Of a stretch of 64,000 nucleotides of DNA, positions 35,979 to 43,991 are shown piece after piece. Source of the DNA: Acidobacteriaceae bacterium. GTDB taxonomy: Bacteria > Acidobacteriota > Terriglobia > Bryobacterales > Bryobacteraceae. Numbering within the stretch: position 1 is the stretch's first letter; every line of letters begins with the position of its first letter. The position numbers and the translations under genes are program-made. A model generated the notes under the pieces. The model did no database searches. It saw nothing but the letters and a program-made list of their open reading frames with translations, and was not told the DNA's origin. The DNA lies in assembly GCA_019240475.1 (NCBI GenBank), contig JAFAYI010000036.1, positions 186,001 to 250,000 on the forward strand, read 5' to 3'.

Positions 35979-37280
35979 ATGTCAGATTTCACGCGGCTGC
36001 TGAGAGGCAACCGAAACTACAGATACACCTGGTTCGGGCAAATAGTCAGCGAGGCGGGCGATCATTTCAACAATGTCGCGGTTTTGAGCCTGGCGGTTCA
36101 GGAGACGCACAGTGGCGCGGTGGTTGCGGCGATTATGCTTTCGCGGGCGATTCCTGCGATTCTTGTAGGCCCGCTCGCGGGGATTCTACTGGACCGCTTC
36201 GACAGGCAGCGGATCATGATCGCAAGCGACCTGGCGCGCGGAGTGATCGCGCTCGGCTTCATCCTGGCGATCAGTTACAGGCAGGTCTGGATGCTGTATG
36301 TGCTGAGCGCGCTGCTGATGGTGGCTTCGCCGTTCTTTACCAGCGGCCGATCCGCCATTCTGCCTTCCATCGCTACCGATGACGAACTGCATACAGCCAA
36401 CTCGCTGACCCAGACGACCGGCTGGATGACGCTGGCAGTGGGCGCGTTCTTCGGCGGAACGACGGTGGCGCGCTTCGGCTACCCGGTGGCTTTCATCTTC
36501 AACTCGCTTTCATTTTTCTTCTCCGCGATTTGCATCGCCAATCTGCGCTCCGTGCGCGGCCACTTCCGCGCCCAAAGACAGAGCCTGAATGAAACGCAGG
36601 TGGCGCGGCCCTGGCATGAGTATCGCGAGGGACTGGGATACATGGTCGGAACGCCGCTGATTTTCGGGATCGGGCTGATCGGCGTGGGGTGGGCTAGCGG
36701 CGGCGGCGCGGCTCAGGTGCTGTTCACGCTGTTCAGCGAACTGGTCTTCAGGCGCGGGGCTCAGGGGTTGGGCGAGTTGTGGGGCATTGCCGGAGTGGGC
36801 CTGTTGATCGGCGGTTATGTGGGCAACCGCCTGGGCAAGACGATCAGCTTTGAAGCCTACAAGAAAGCCGTCTTCTTCTCATACGTGCTGCATGGTGGGG
36901 CGTACATTCTGTTCAGCCAAATGCGGCATTGGGGTTGGGCGCTGTTCTTCATGGGCCTTTCCCGGGCGAGCGTGGCCGTGAGTTCGGTCTTGAACTGGTC
37001 GAAGCTGTTGAAACATGTGGACGACCGGTATCGGGGGCGTGTTTTTTCCACCATCGAGACGATGAACTGGTCGACGATGATGCTTTCCATGGGGGCTGCG
37101 GGTACGGCGTCACAGCACTACAGCATCCGCGCTATCGGCGCGATATCGGGGCTATTCAGTTCCTCAACGGCCATCTTTTGGGGATGGGCGAATTGGACAG
37201 GAAAGCTGCCGGCGCCAACGGAAGAAGCGCCGGAAGCGGAATTAGAGGCCGTGGAGATTCACGGCGACCCGACGGGCTAG
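35979..37280 (+). CDS. MFS exporter (MFS_3/EntS-like)
   Basis: A 433-residue inner-membrane protein with about twelve helices. Landmarks: the N-terminus FTRLLRGNRNYRYTWFGQIVSEAGDHFNN, motif A GPLAGILLDRFDRQRIMI, and FTSGRSAILPSIATDDELHTANSLTQTTGW, a block shared by EntS and macrolide-efflux type exporters. Drug or siderophore export is plausible; no siderophore genes are nearby. It is 31 bases downstream of the beta-propeller gene and may share its message. Confidence 0.84.
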   Translation: MSDFTRLLRGNRNYRYTWFGQIVSEAGDHFNNVAVLSLAVQETHSGAVVAAIMLSRAIPAILVGPLAGILLDRFDRQRIMIASDLARGVIALGFILAISYRQVWMLYVLSALLMVASPFFTSGRSAILPSIATDDELHTANSLTQTTGWMTLAVGAFFGGTTVARFGYPVAFIFNSLSFFFSAICIANLRSVRGHFRAQRQSLNETQVARPWHEYREGLGYMVGTPLIFGIGLIGVGWASGGGAAQVLFTLFSELVFRRGAQGLGELWGIAGVGLLIGGYVGNRLGKTISFEAYKKAVFFSYVLHGGAYILFSQMRHWGWALFFMGLSRASVAVSSVLNWSKLLKHVDDRYRGRVFSTIETMNWSTMMLSMGAAGTASQHYSIRAIGAISGLFSSSTAIFWGWANWTGKLPAPTEEAPEAELEAVEIHGDPTG

Positions 37281-37290
37281 ATTGCCTCTC

Positions 37291-39807
37291 TTATTCTTCC
37301 CGCAGCGCAATTATGGGTTCTACGCGCGCGGCGCGCATAGCCGGCACAAAGCTGGCGAGCAGCGCGATCAATGCCAAGGACGCGATTGCGAGCGCTATGC
37401 TGGCGGGATCGTTAGGACGTAAGCCGTACAAGAACGAAGCTGCCGTTCGCGCGGTCGCGAGGGCGAGAGCAATCCCTATGGCTAACCCGAGGCCGAGTAG
37501 CAGGCCAGCTTCCTTTACGATGAGGTTCGCGATCGTGGTGCGATCAGCGCCGAGGGCGATCCGAATGCCGATTTCGTTGCGACGCCGCACAACCATGTAC
37601 GAGACGACGCCGTAGAGCCCGACCGTCGCCAGCAAGACGGCGAGAAATCCAAAGAAGCCCGACAGAAGTGCGATCAGCCGCTCGCGCAAGAGGGAATCGC
37701 GGAGCTGCGTCTTGAATACTGTGAACTCGAGAGAAGCGCCCGGATTGGCTTCGAGAACGCTCTTCTTGATATTCGCCATGAGGGGCCCGAGCGCCGCGGT
37801 GGAATGGACGATGAAGTTGATGCCGCCGCGGGGCTCTTTGTCCTGGGTATCGGCGACGAACACCGTGGGCATGAAATCTTCCTGAAGCCGGAGGTATTTC
37901 GCGTCCTTTACGACGCCCACGATCAGGAATCTCTGTTCGGGCTCGCCCGGACCCACGAGCACGCGGAACTCGGCCCCGAGCGGATTTGCCCCCACGAGAT
38001 ATTTCTTGACGAATTCTTCATTGACGACCGCGACGGGTGGAGTAGAAGTGGAGTCGCGTTGGTCGAAATCGCGTCCGGCGAGCAGGGGCGTGCCCATCAC
38101 GCCGAAGTAACCGGGGCCTACGCTGTTGAACCAGGAGAGCTGGCGTTTCTGGTTTGAGTGCTGCGTGAACTCAATCAGTTCATTCCAGCCTCCACCGCCG
38201 ACGGGCGTCAGCCTGGCTGATGCGGCCGCATCAATGCCCGGAGCGTGGCGCAGACGATCGAGGATCTGGCGGAAGAGCGCCCCCCGAGCCCGCGGAGGAA
38301 GATTGAGGGAACTGACGTTGACGTTGGTGACGAGCAGGCCATTTTGGCGAAAGCCTGCATCGAGCGTGAGCAGATAACGAAGGCTGCGAGCGAAGAGCAG
38401 AGCGGCGAGCAACAAGACCAGCGAAAGAGCGACCTGGCCAATGACGAGCGCGCGCCCCAGGCCAAGGCGCTGGCGATCGGCGGTCAGGCCTCGGCTGGAC
38501 GTTTTCATGGCGGAAGCCGGAGCCGCTCGCGTGGCGCGCACAGCGGGAGTCAGGCCGAAGAGGAGACAAGTGACTAGCGCAACAGCGGCAGTGAAGCCGA
38601 GCACGCGCCAATCGAGCGAGAGTTCCAGGAAGAGCGGATTGTTTCCACTGGAAAGAAAGGCGAGGAGATAGCGGCAGAGGAACTGGGCGAGTAAGGCGCC
38701 GAGTGCCGCGCCGATCAGGGTCAGAAGCAAACACTCGAGGAGCAACTGGCGAATGAGCCGTCCGCGGCTGGCGCCGATGGCGAGGCGAACTGCCATTTCG
38801 CGCTCGCGGGCGCTGGCGCGGGCGAGCAGCAAGTTCGCGAGATTGCAACAGGCAATCAGAAGGACGAGGCCAGCTATCGCAAGCAGAAGAAGCACGGGCT
38901 GCTGGTAATGCTCGCGGAGATCGGAGACGCCGTAGCCGCCCGGCAGCGCGGTCAATTTGTACCGCGCGTAGTATTTGGCGGTATCGGGCCGGTAGTTGGG
39001 AGGCACAGTGGCGCCGAAAACCTGGGGCGAGATCGCCGCTACTTGCGCGGCGGCGCGGGCAACGGTCCAACCGGGCTTCAGGCGGCCGGTGATGGCGAGC
39101 CACCAGTGATCGCGCTTGTTGAGGTGGCTGCCCTCGCCATCGACCAAGAACTCAGCGCAGGCGGGAACGGCGACCTCGAAGCTACTGCCTACTTCGACGC
39201 CGAAGAAGCCTGGGGGTGCGACGCCCATGATATCGAAGCGACGGCCATTCAATGAAAGCTGCTTGCCGAGGACCGCTGAATCGCCGGCGAATTGCCGCTC
39301 CCAAAACGGGTAGCTGATGACCACGCCTGGCGAGCCACAGCCGGGGCGATCGTCGTCGCTCGAGATCAGACGGCCGAGGAGCGGCTTGAGTCCAAGTGTT
39401 TTAAAGAAATCGCCAGTGACCCAAAGGCCCTGAGCGAAGTGAACCTCGCCGCTGTGGGAGAGATTGAAGCGAGTTCCACTCCACGCAAAGAGGCTCGCAA
39501 AAGCCTGCTGGTGGTCGCGGATTTGCTCCCATTGCGGATAGGTGAAATCGGAGTGATCACTGGCGAAATTTCCCGAGCAACAGTGATCGTTCTTGGCGAT
39601 TTCCAGGCGGGCGAGTTCCTCGGGGTGTGAGACCGGCAACAGGCGCAACCGGAGAGAGTCGAGCAATTGAAACAAAGCGGTGTTTGCGCCAATGCCGAGC
39701 GCGAGCGAGACGACCGCGACCAGGAAGAAGCCCTTGTTGAGGCGCAGGAGCCGCGCGCCGAACCGGAGATCCTGCCACGAGCTTTCGAGCAGACGAGGAG
39801 TCGTCAT
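37291..39807 (-). CDS. ABC transporter permease, acidobacterial orphan (MacB-like) type
   Basis: An 838-residue permease with two MacB-PCD/FtsX modules. The N-terminus (QDLRFGARLLRLNKGFFLVAVVSLALGIGANTALF) and the long first periplasmic domain are typical of the duplicated orphan permeases abundant in acidobacteria. Two FtsX helix bundles follow (about 310-440 and 720-838), with ANLLLARASAREREMAVRLAIGASR and RRRNEIGIRIALGADR as their landmarks. No ATPase gene is adjacent, so the energising subunit must come from elsewhere. Macrolide or lipoprotein export is the usual guess for MacB relatives; the true substrate is unknown. Confidence 0.9.
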   Translation of the reverse strand: MTTPRLLESSWQDLRFGARLLRLNKGFFLVAVVSLALGIGANTALFQLLDSLRLRLLPVSHPEELARLEIAKNDHCCSGNFASDHSDFTYPQWEQIRDHQQAFASLFAWSGTRFNLSHSGEVHFAQGLWVTGDFFKTLGLKPLLGRLISSDDDRPGCGSPGVVISYPFWERQFAGDSAVLGKQLSLNGRRFDIMGVAPPGFFGVEVGSSFEVAVPACAEFLVDGEGSHLNKRDHWWLAITGRLKPGWTVARAAAQVAAISPQVFGATVPPNYRPDTAKYYARYKLTALPGGYGVSDLREHYQQPVLLLLAIAGLVLLIACCNLANLLLARASAREREMAVRLAIGASRGRLIRQLLLECLLLTLIGAALGALLAQFLCRYLLAFLSSGNNPLFLELSLDWRVLGFTAAVALVTCLLFGLTPAVRATRAAPASAMKTSSRGLTADRQRLGLGRALVIGQVALSLVLLLAALLFARSLRYLLTLDAGFRQNGLLVTNVNVSSLNLPPRARGALFRQILDRLRHAPGIDAAASARLTPVGGGGWNELIEFTQHSNQKRQLSWFNSVGPGYFGVMGTPLLAGRDFDQRDSTSTPPVAVVNEEFVKKYLVGANPLGAEFRVLVGPGEPEQRFLIVGVVKDAKYLRLQEDFMPTVFVADTQDKEPRGGINFIVHSTAALGPLMANIKKSVLEANPGASLEFTVFKTQLRDSLLRERLIALLSGFFGFLAVLLATVGLYGVVSYMVVRRRNEIGIRIALGADRTTIANLIVKEAGLLLGLGLAIGIALALATARTAASFLYGLRPNDPASIALAIASLALIALLASFVPAMRAARVEPIIALREE

Positions 39808-39911
39808 GAACTTGTTATACGTGCGAAACGCTCCGCCGTTTTCAAGAAATCCGTCGCACCGTTGGGAGCCGGAGAATCCTGCTCACCCGAGCAGATGGCC
39901 TCCGGCGGGAC

Positions 39912-40262
39912 TCAAAGCTCGCTCATGTTTATGACTTTGATGGTGTCTCCGTCGATGTCGCCACTAACTATGACCTTCAAGTTGTCCTTGTCCGGGGTAT
40001 TGGCGAGCAGCTCACGAGCAAGCTTGTTTCCGTTATCGTCGAGGCGGTAGAACTTCTTATCCATCGTGATCAGGCCGTAGGCGCCGCGATTGTAGTTCTT
40101 TACGAGGGAGCAATTGCGATTCTGCTTTAGGACTTTGGAGCGTCCGTTGCGGACCATGTCCTGCGTGCAGTTCCAGTCGGCGATCACGCCTTGCAGGTCG
40201 ATAGCGGAGAGAATGCAGGCCGGCAGAAGCGTGGCCACCATCAACTTCAAGAAGATTCGCAT
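39912..40262 (-). CDS. small secreted DUF5818-like protein, second copy
   Basis: A 116-residue exported protein: signal peptide MRIFLKLMVATLLPACILSA, then LQGVIADWNCTQDMV, a cysteine in RNCSLVKNYNRGA, and a terminal VSGDIDGDTIKVINMSEL. It shares the overall plan of the gene at 3364-3681 (early cysteine in GxIxDxxC, mid cysteine, GDxDGDTxKI end), though identity is low. The function is unknown. It is divergent from the MarR gene. Confidence 0.74.
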   Translation of the reverse strand: MRIFLKLMVATLLPACILSAIDLQGVIADWNCTQDMVRNGRSKVLKQNRNCSLVKNYNRGAYGLITMDKKFYRLDDNGNKLARELLANTPDKDNLKVIVSGDIDGDTIKVINMSEL

Positions 40263-40322
40263 GAGTGTCCTTCAGCGTTCGATGCTGTTTGGCGGGGGGA
40301 AGTTTTGAACGAGCGCGAAAAT

Positions 40323-40342
40323 AATTAGGAACTTTACTAATT
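40323..40342. promoter_or_regulatory. inverted repeat upstream of marR, candidate operator
   Basis: AATTAG (40323-40328) and CTAATT (40337-40342) are exact 6-base inverted arms with an 8-base centre, ending 4 bases before the GTG of the MarR gene. MarR dimers usually bind such AT-rich palindromes and repress their own operon, so autoregulation of the efflux operon is a reasonable reading. Confidence 0.45.
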
Positions 40343-40346
40343 CGCG

Positions 40347-40916
40347 GTGAATCGAACGCATGTGCCAGAGGACCGCCGCGAATCTTTTTACCACGAGCGT
40401 TTGCGACAGAGCGGGCCGGGCTATGCCAACTTCGATTTGGCTTCGACGGAGCTGTCGCTGGACCTTACATACACCTGCGAAATGTTCCAGCAAGCCACGG
40501 CGCGCTGCTTCGCGGAGTTCGGGTTATCCAGATCGAGCCTGAACGTGCTGATGCTCTTGCGGCATGGGGCGCCCGATGGTATGCAGCTTCACGAATTGGG
40601 CGAGCTGTTGCTAGTGAGCCGGGCGAATATAACGGGAGTTGTGGATCATTTGGAACAGCGGGGCTACGTCACGCGCGAGGTGGATGCGAGTGATCGGCGA
40701 GCACGTTACGCGCGCATCACCGCGAAGGCGGCCGCGCTGCTGGATGAATTCATCCCGGTGCATTACCGGAACATCTACATGCTTTTTCAAGAGCTGACGG
40801 ACCGAGACAAGCAGGTACTGCAAGGGCTTTTAAGGAAGACGCGGGCCAGCTTGAGGGTCAACGCTCAAGCGGTGTGTGGCAGGGAAGCGAGCGCGATGCG
40901 GGAGGGTGACAAGTAG
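40347..40916 (+). CDS. MarR-family transcriptional regulator
   Basis: A 189-residue winged-helix regulator starting with GTG. Helix-turn-helix and wing: MQLHELGELLLVSRANITGVVDHLEQRGYVTREVDASDRRARYARIT, with the family signature D-x-R-x-R. The long N-terminal part (about 40 residues before the core) is unusual. It sits 3 bases before the HlyD and DHA2 genes, an EmrRAB-like arrangement, so it probably represses them until a drug or phenolic ligand binds. A palindrome lies just upstream. Confidence 0.9.
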   Translation: MNRTHVPEDRRESFYHERLRQSGPGYANFDLASTELSLDLTYTCEMFQQATARCFAEFGLSRSSLNVLMLLRHGAPDGMQLHELGELLLVSRANITGVVDHLEQRGYVTREVDASDRRARYARITAKAAALLDEFIPVHYRNIYMLFQELTDRDKQVLQGLLRKTRASLRVNAQAVCGREASAMREGDK

Positions 40917-40919
40917 ATT

Positions 40920-42293
40920 ATGGCGGATAACGTCGCAGAGCAGCAAACACAAGATCAGCGGACGGGACCGGACAAAAACGGTGGAAATCAGCCGGGCGCC
41001 CCCGCGCAGGGACAGCCGCCGCAGAGGGACGATTCAAAAAAGAAGAGAGCAAATCCCCGACGCAAGCGGACCATTCGGATCGTGGTGCTGGCTGTAATTG
41101 TGTTGGCGATCATCGTGGCAATCCCGGTGTACGCCTACTACTCCGTACGAGAGTCTACCGATGACGCCCAGGTGGACGGCCATTTGGTGCCTATCAGTTC
41201 GCGGATTTCTGGAACTATCATCTCGGTTTTGGTGAACGATAACCAGCCGGTCCGAGCTGGGCAAGAGCTGGTGAAACTAGACCCGGCAGACTACCAGGTA
41301 GCGTTAAGCCAAGCGCAGGCGTCGCTGGCGAGCTCAGAGGCGACCACAACGGAATCGCAGGAAAATGTTCCGATCACGACAATCAACACGACAAGCCAGG
41401 TGAGCACGAGCGGCACGCAGGTGGATCAAGCGCAGGCGGCGGTGGCCTCCGCGCAACAGGCGGTCGACGCCGCACGGGCGAGGCTTACTTCCGCCAACGC
41501 GGCGCTGGCGCAAAAGCAGGCGAACCGGGTGAAGGCGCAGAAAGACCTGGCGCGGTTCAGAGACCTGGTGGCGAAGGACGAAATATCCAAACAGGACTAT
41601 GACGCCGCGGTCGCGGCAGCCGACGCAAACGACGCCGATGTAGATTCTGCGCGGGCGGATGTGGTGGAAGCGCAGCACAATTTCGAGCAGGCGGGAGCGG
41701 AGCTGCAAGAATCCAAGGCGCGGCTTGCAACCACAGTGGTGCAACAACGCCAGAGCGAACAGGTGCGCGCGCGGCAAGAGGCCGTGAGCGTGGCGCGCTA
41801 CAAGCAAGCGCAGGCGGCGGTTCAGCAGCGCAGGGCCGACCTGCAGCAGGCGCAGTTGAATGTGGGTTACACGATTTTGCGTGCTTCAGTCGATGGTGTT
41901 GTGAGTCGAAAGAATGCGGAACCAGGGATGCAGGTATCGGCAGGGCAGCAGATCATGGCATTGGTGCCTCTGGACGATGTCTGGATCACGGCCAATTTCA
42001 AAGAGACTCAATTGAAAAAGATGCACGTGGGACAGAGCGTACAAATAGAAGTGGACACGTACGGAAGCAGCCGGAAGTACCGGGGACACGTGGATAGCAT
42101 CGCGGCTGCGTCGGGAGCCAAGTTCAGCTTGCTGCCGCCGGAGAACGCCACCGGGAATTACGTGAAGGTGGTGCAACGCGTGCCGGTGAAGATCGTGTTG
42201 GAACCGGGAGAAAATCGAGACCACCTCTTGCTACCGGGCATGTCGGTGACGCCGACGGTACTGTTGAACAGCGGGACCAACAACGCTTCTTAG
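40920..42293 (+). CDS. HlyD/EmrA-type membrane fusion protein
   Basis: A 457-residue periplasmic adaptor of a tripartite efflux pump. A basic Pro/Gln-rich cytoplasmic N-terminus (about 50 residues) is followed by one helix (IVVLAVIVLAIIVAIPVYAYY). The lipoyl half-motif ESTDDAQVDGHLVPISSRISGTI comes next, then a very long Ala/Gln-rich coiled-coil hairpin (about 120-300) and the second lipoyl half (VGYTILRASVDGVVSRKNAEPGM). It sits between marR and a DHA2 pump gene, 5 bases from the latter. An outer-membrane TolC-like gene is not in the window. Confidence 0.92.
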   Translation: MADNVAEQQTQDQRTGPDKNGGNQPGAPAQGQPPQRDDSKKKRANPRRKRTIRIVVLAVIVLAIIVAIPVYAYYSVRESTDDAQVDGHLVPISSRISGTIISVLVNDNQPVRAGQELVKLDPADYQVALSQAQASLASSEATTTESQENVPITTINTTSQVSTSGTQVDQAQAAVASAQQAVDAARARLTSANAALAQKQANRVKAQKDLARFRDLVAKDEISKQDYDAAVAAADANDADVDSARADVVEAQHNFEQAGAELQESKARLATTVVQQRQSEQVRARQEAVSVARYKQAQAAVQQRRADLQQAQLNVGYTILRASVDGVVSRKNAEPGMQVSAGQQIMALVPLDDVWITANFKETQLKKMHVGQSVQIEVDTYGSSRKYRGHVDSIAAASGAKFSLLPPENATGNYVKVVQRVPVKIVLEPGENRDHLLLPGMSVTPTVLLNSGTNNAS

Positions 42294-42298
42294 AACGG

Positions 42299-43921
42299 AT
42301 GGCCACTGACACGGCGGAAGTAACGGCGCCTGCTGGCGGCAGCCATCAGCCTGCGGGCGCAACCGAGCCGCAGTGGCGGCCGAGGTTCAATCCCTGGCTG
42401 ATTGCGCTGACTGTAACGCTTGCGAGCTTCATGGAGGTGCTGGACACCAGCATCGCAAACGTTGCGCTGCCGCATATCGCGGGCGGAATGTCGGCCAGCG
42501 AAGACGAAGCGACGTGGGTGCTGACATCGTACCTGGTCTCGAACGCAATTATTCTGCCGCTGAGCGGCTGGTTCTCGCTGCTGCTGGGGCGCAAGCGTTT
42601 CTATATGACTTGCGTCGCGGTGTTCACGATCAGCTCATTCCTGTGTGGCATCGCGCCGACGCTGGGATTGCTGGTGCTCTTTCGCATTCTGCAGGGGATT
42701 GGCGGAGGCGGATTGCAGCCGAGCGAACAGGCGATTCTGGCCGACACGTTCTTGCCTCGACAGCGCGGAATGGCGTTTGCGATTTATGGAGTCGCGGTGG
42801 TGACGGCGCCTGCCATCGGGCCGACGCTCGGCGGGTGGATCACCGATAACTTCACGTGGCGCTGGATTTTCTTCATCAACATTCCGGTGGGAATTGTCTC
42901 GCTCATTCTTACGACATTCATGCTCGAAGACCCGCCGTATTTCGTGAAGGAACGGCTGGAACGGCTGAAGACCAAATTGCGGGTCGATTACTGGGGAATC
43001 ATTTTTGTCGCGCTAGGACTTGGATTCCTGCAGATCGTTCTCGATAAAGGCGAGCGAGACGATTGGTTCGCATCGAACTTTATCCGGACTTGCGGTTTTA
43101 TTGCAGCGGTGGGACTGGTTCTCGCCGTCTATTGGGAACTGACGCGCAAAGACCCTGTGGTGGATTTGAGCTTACTCAAGGACCGCAACTTCGGAATCTC
43201 CGCGTTCCTGATGTTCATGGTGGGAGTGATTCTGCTCGGCAGCACGGTCCTGATCCCGCAGTACTTGCAATTGGTGATGGGCTATTCGGCCACGCAGGCG
43301 GGACTTGCGATTTCACCGGGCGGGCTGCTGGTCATGCTGATGCTGCCCTTTGTCGGATTGATGCTGAGCAAGGTGGAGGCACGCTGGATGATCGGCATCG
43401 GGCTCGCGATTACGGCGGCCGCTTTAATTCATATGACCAGTTTCGATGTGTATATGGATTTTAAGTATGCCGCGTTGGCTCGCTGCTTCCAGGCGGCGGG
43501 GCTGGCGTTTCTGTTCGTGCCGATCAACACGGCCGCTTATGCGTTCGTGCCACCGACGAAGAACAATGCGGCATCGGGCCTGATTAATCTGGCGAGAAAT
43601 GTCGGCGGGAGCTTGGGCATTTCGATCGTGACTACGATTCTGGACCGGCGGGCGCAGTTCCACCAGGCCCGACTGACGGAGCATGCCACGTTACTCAATC
43701 CGTACTTCAATTCCGCGGTAAGCTCCGCGACGCGCGTGTTTGGGCGGGGAAACGCGGGCAACAGCCCCTATGCATTGCTGATGCACACTCTTCAACAGCA
43801 GGCGAGCGTATTGGCCTATATCGATTGCTTCTGGCTGCTCGGGCTGACGTTTGCAGCGCTCTTGCCGTTGATCTTTCTGATGAGAAAAACCAAGCCGGGC
43901 CGCGCGGCGGCAGCCCATTAG
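42299..43921 (+). CDS. DHA2-family multidrug MFS pump (EmrB/QacA)
   Basis: A 540-residue, 14-helix drug:proton antiporter. Landmarks: the opening TLASFMEVLDTSIANVALPHIAG (helix 1 with the conserved Asp), SYLVSNAIILPLSGWFSLLLGRKRFY (motif A), LFRILQGIGGGGLQPSEQAIL (motif B), and GPTLGGWITDNFTWRWIFFINIPVG (motif C with the EmrB block). It pairs with the HlyD protein encoded 5 bases upstream to push substrates across both membranes. The regulator encoded first is MarR-type. Confidence 0.94.
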   Translation: MATDTAEVTAPAGGSHQPAGATEPQWRPRFNPWLIALTVTLASFMEVLDTSIANVALPHIAGGMSASEDEATWVLTSYLVSNAIILPLSGWFSLLLGRKRFYMTCVAVFTISSFLCGIAPTLGLLVLFRILQGIGGGGLQPSEQAILADTFLPRQRGMAFAIYGVAVVTAPAIGPTLGGWITDNFTWRWIFFINIPVGIVSLILTTFMLEDPPYFVKERLERLKTKLRVDYWGIIFVALGLGFLQIVLDKGERDDWFASNFIRTCGFIAAVGLVLAVYWELTRKDPVVDLSLLKDRNFGISAFLMFMVGVILLGSTVLIPQYLQLVMGYSATQAGLAISPGGLLVMLMLPFVGLMLSKVEARWMIGIGLAITAAALIHMTSFDVYMDFKYAALARCFQAAGLAFLFVPINTAAYAFVPPTKNNAASGLINLARNVGGSLGISIVTTILDRRAQFHQARLTEHATLLNPYFNSAVSSATRVFGRGNAGNSPYALLMHTLQQQASVLAYIDCFWLLGLTFAALLPLIFLMRKTKPGRAAAAH

Positions 43922-43991
43922 CAGACCGCTTTATGGGTGCGCGGGAGAAGGAAGTCGGCGCCTGCGAAGCCGGCTTCGCATCATTTAAGAA

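Noticed and set aside
37291..39807. MacB-type complete ABC exporter
   Set aside because: The permease is certain but no ATPase domain or adjacent ATPase gene exists here, so only an orphan permease is called.
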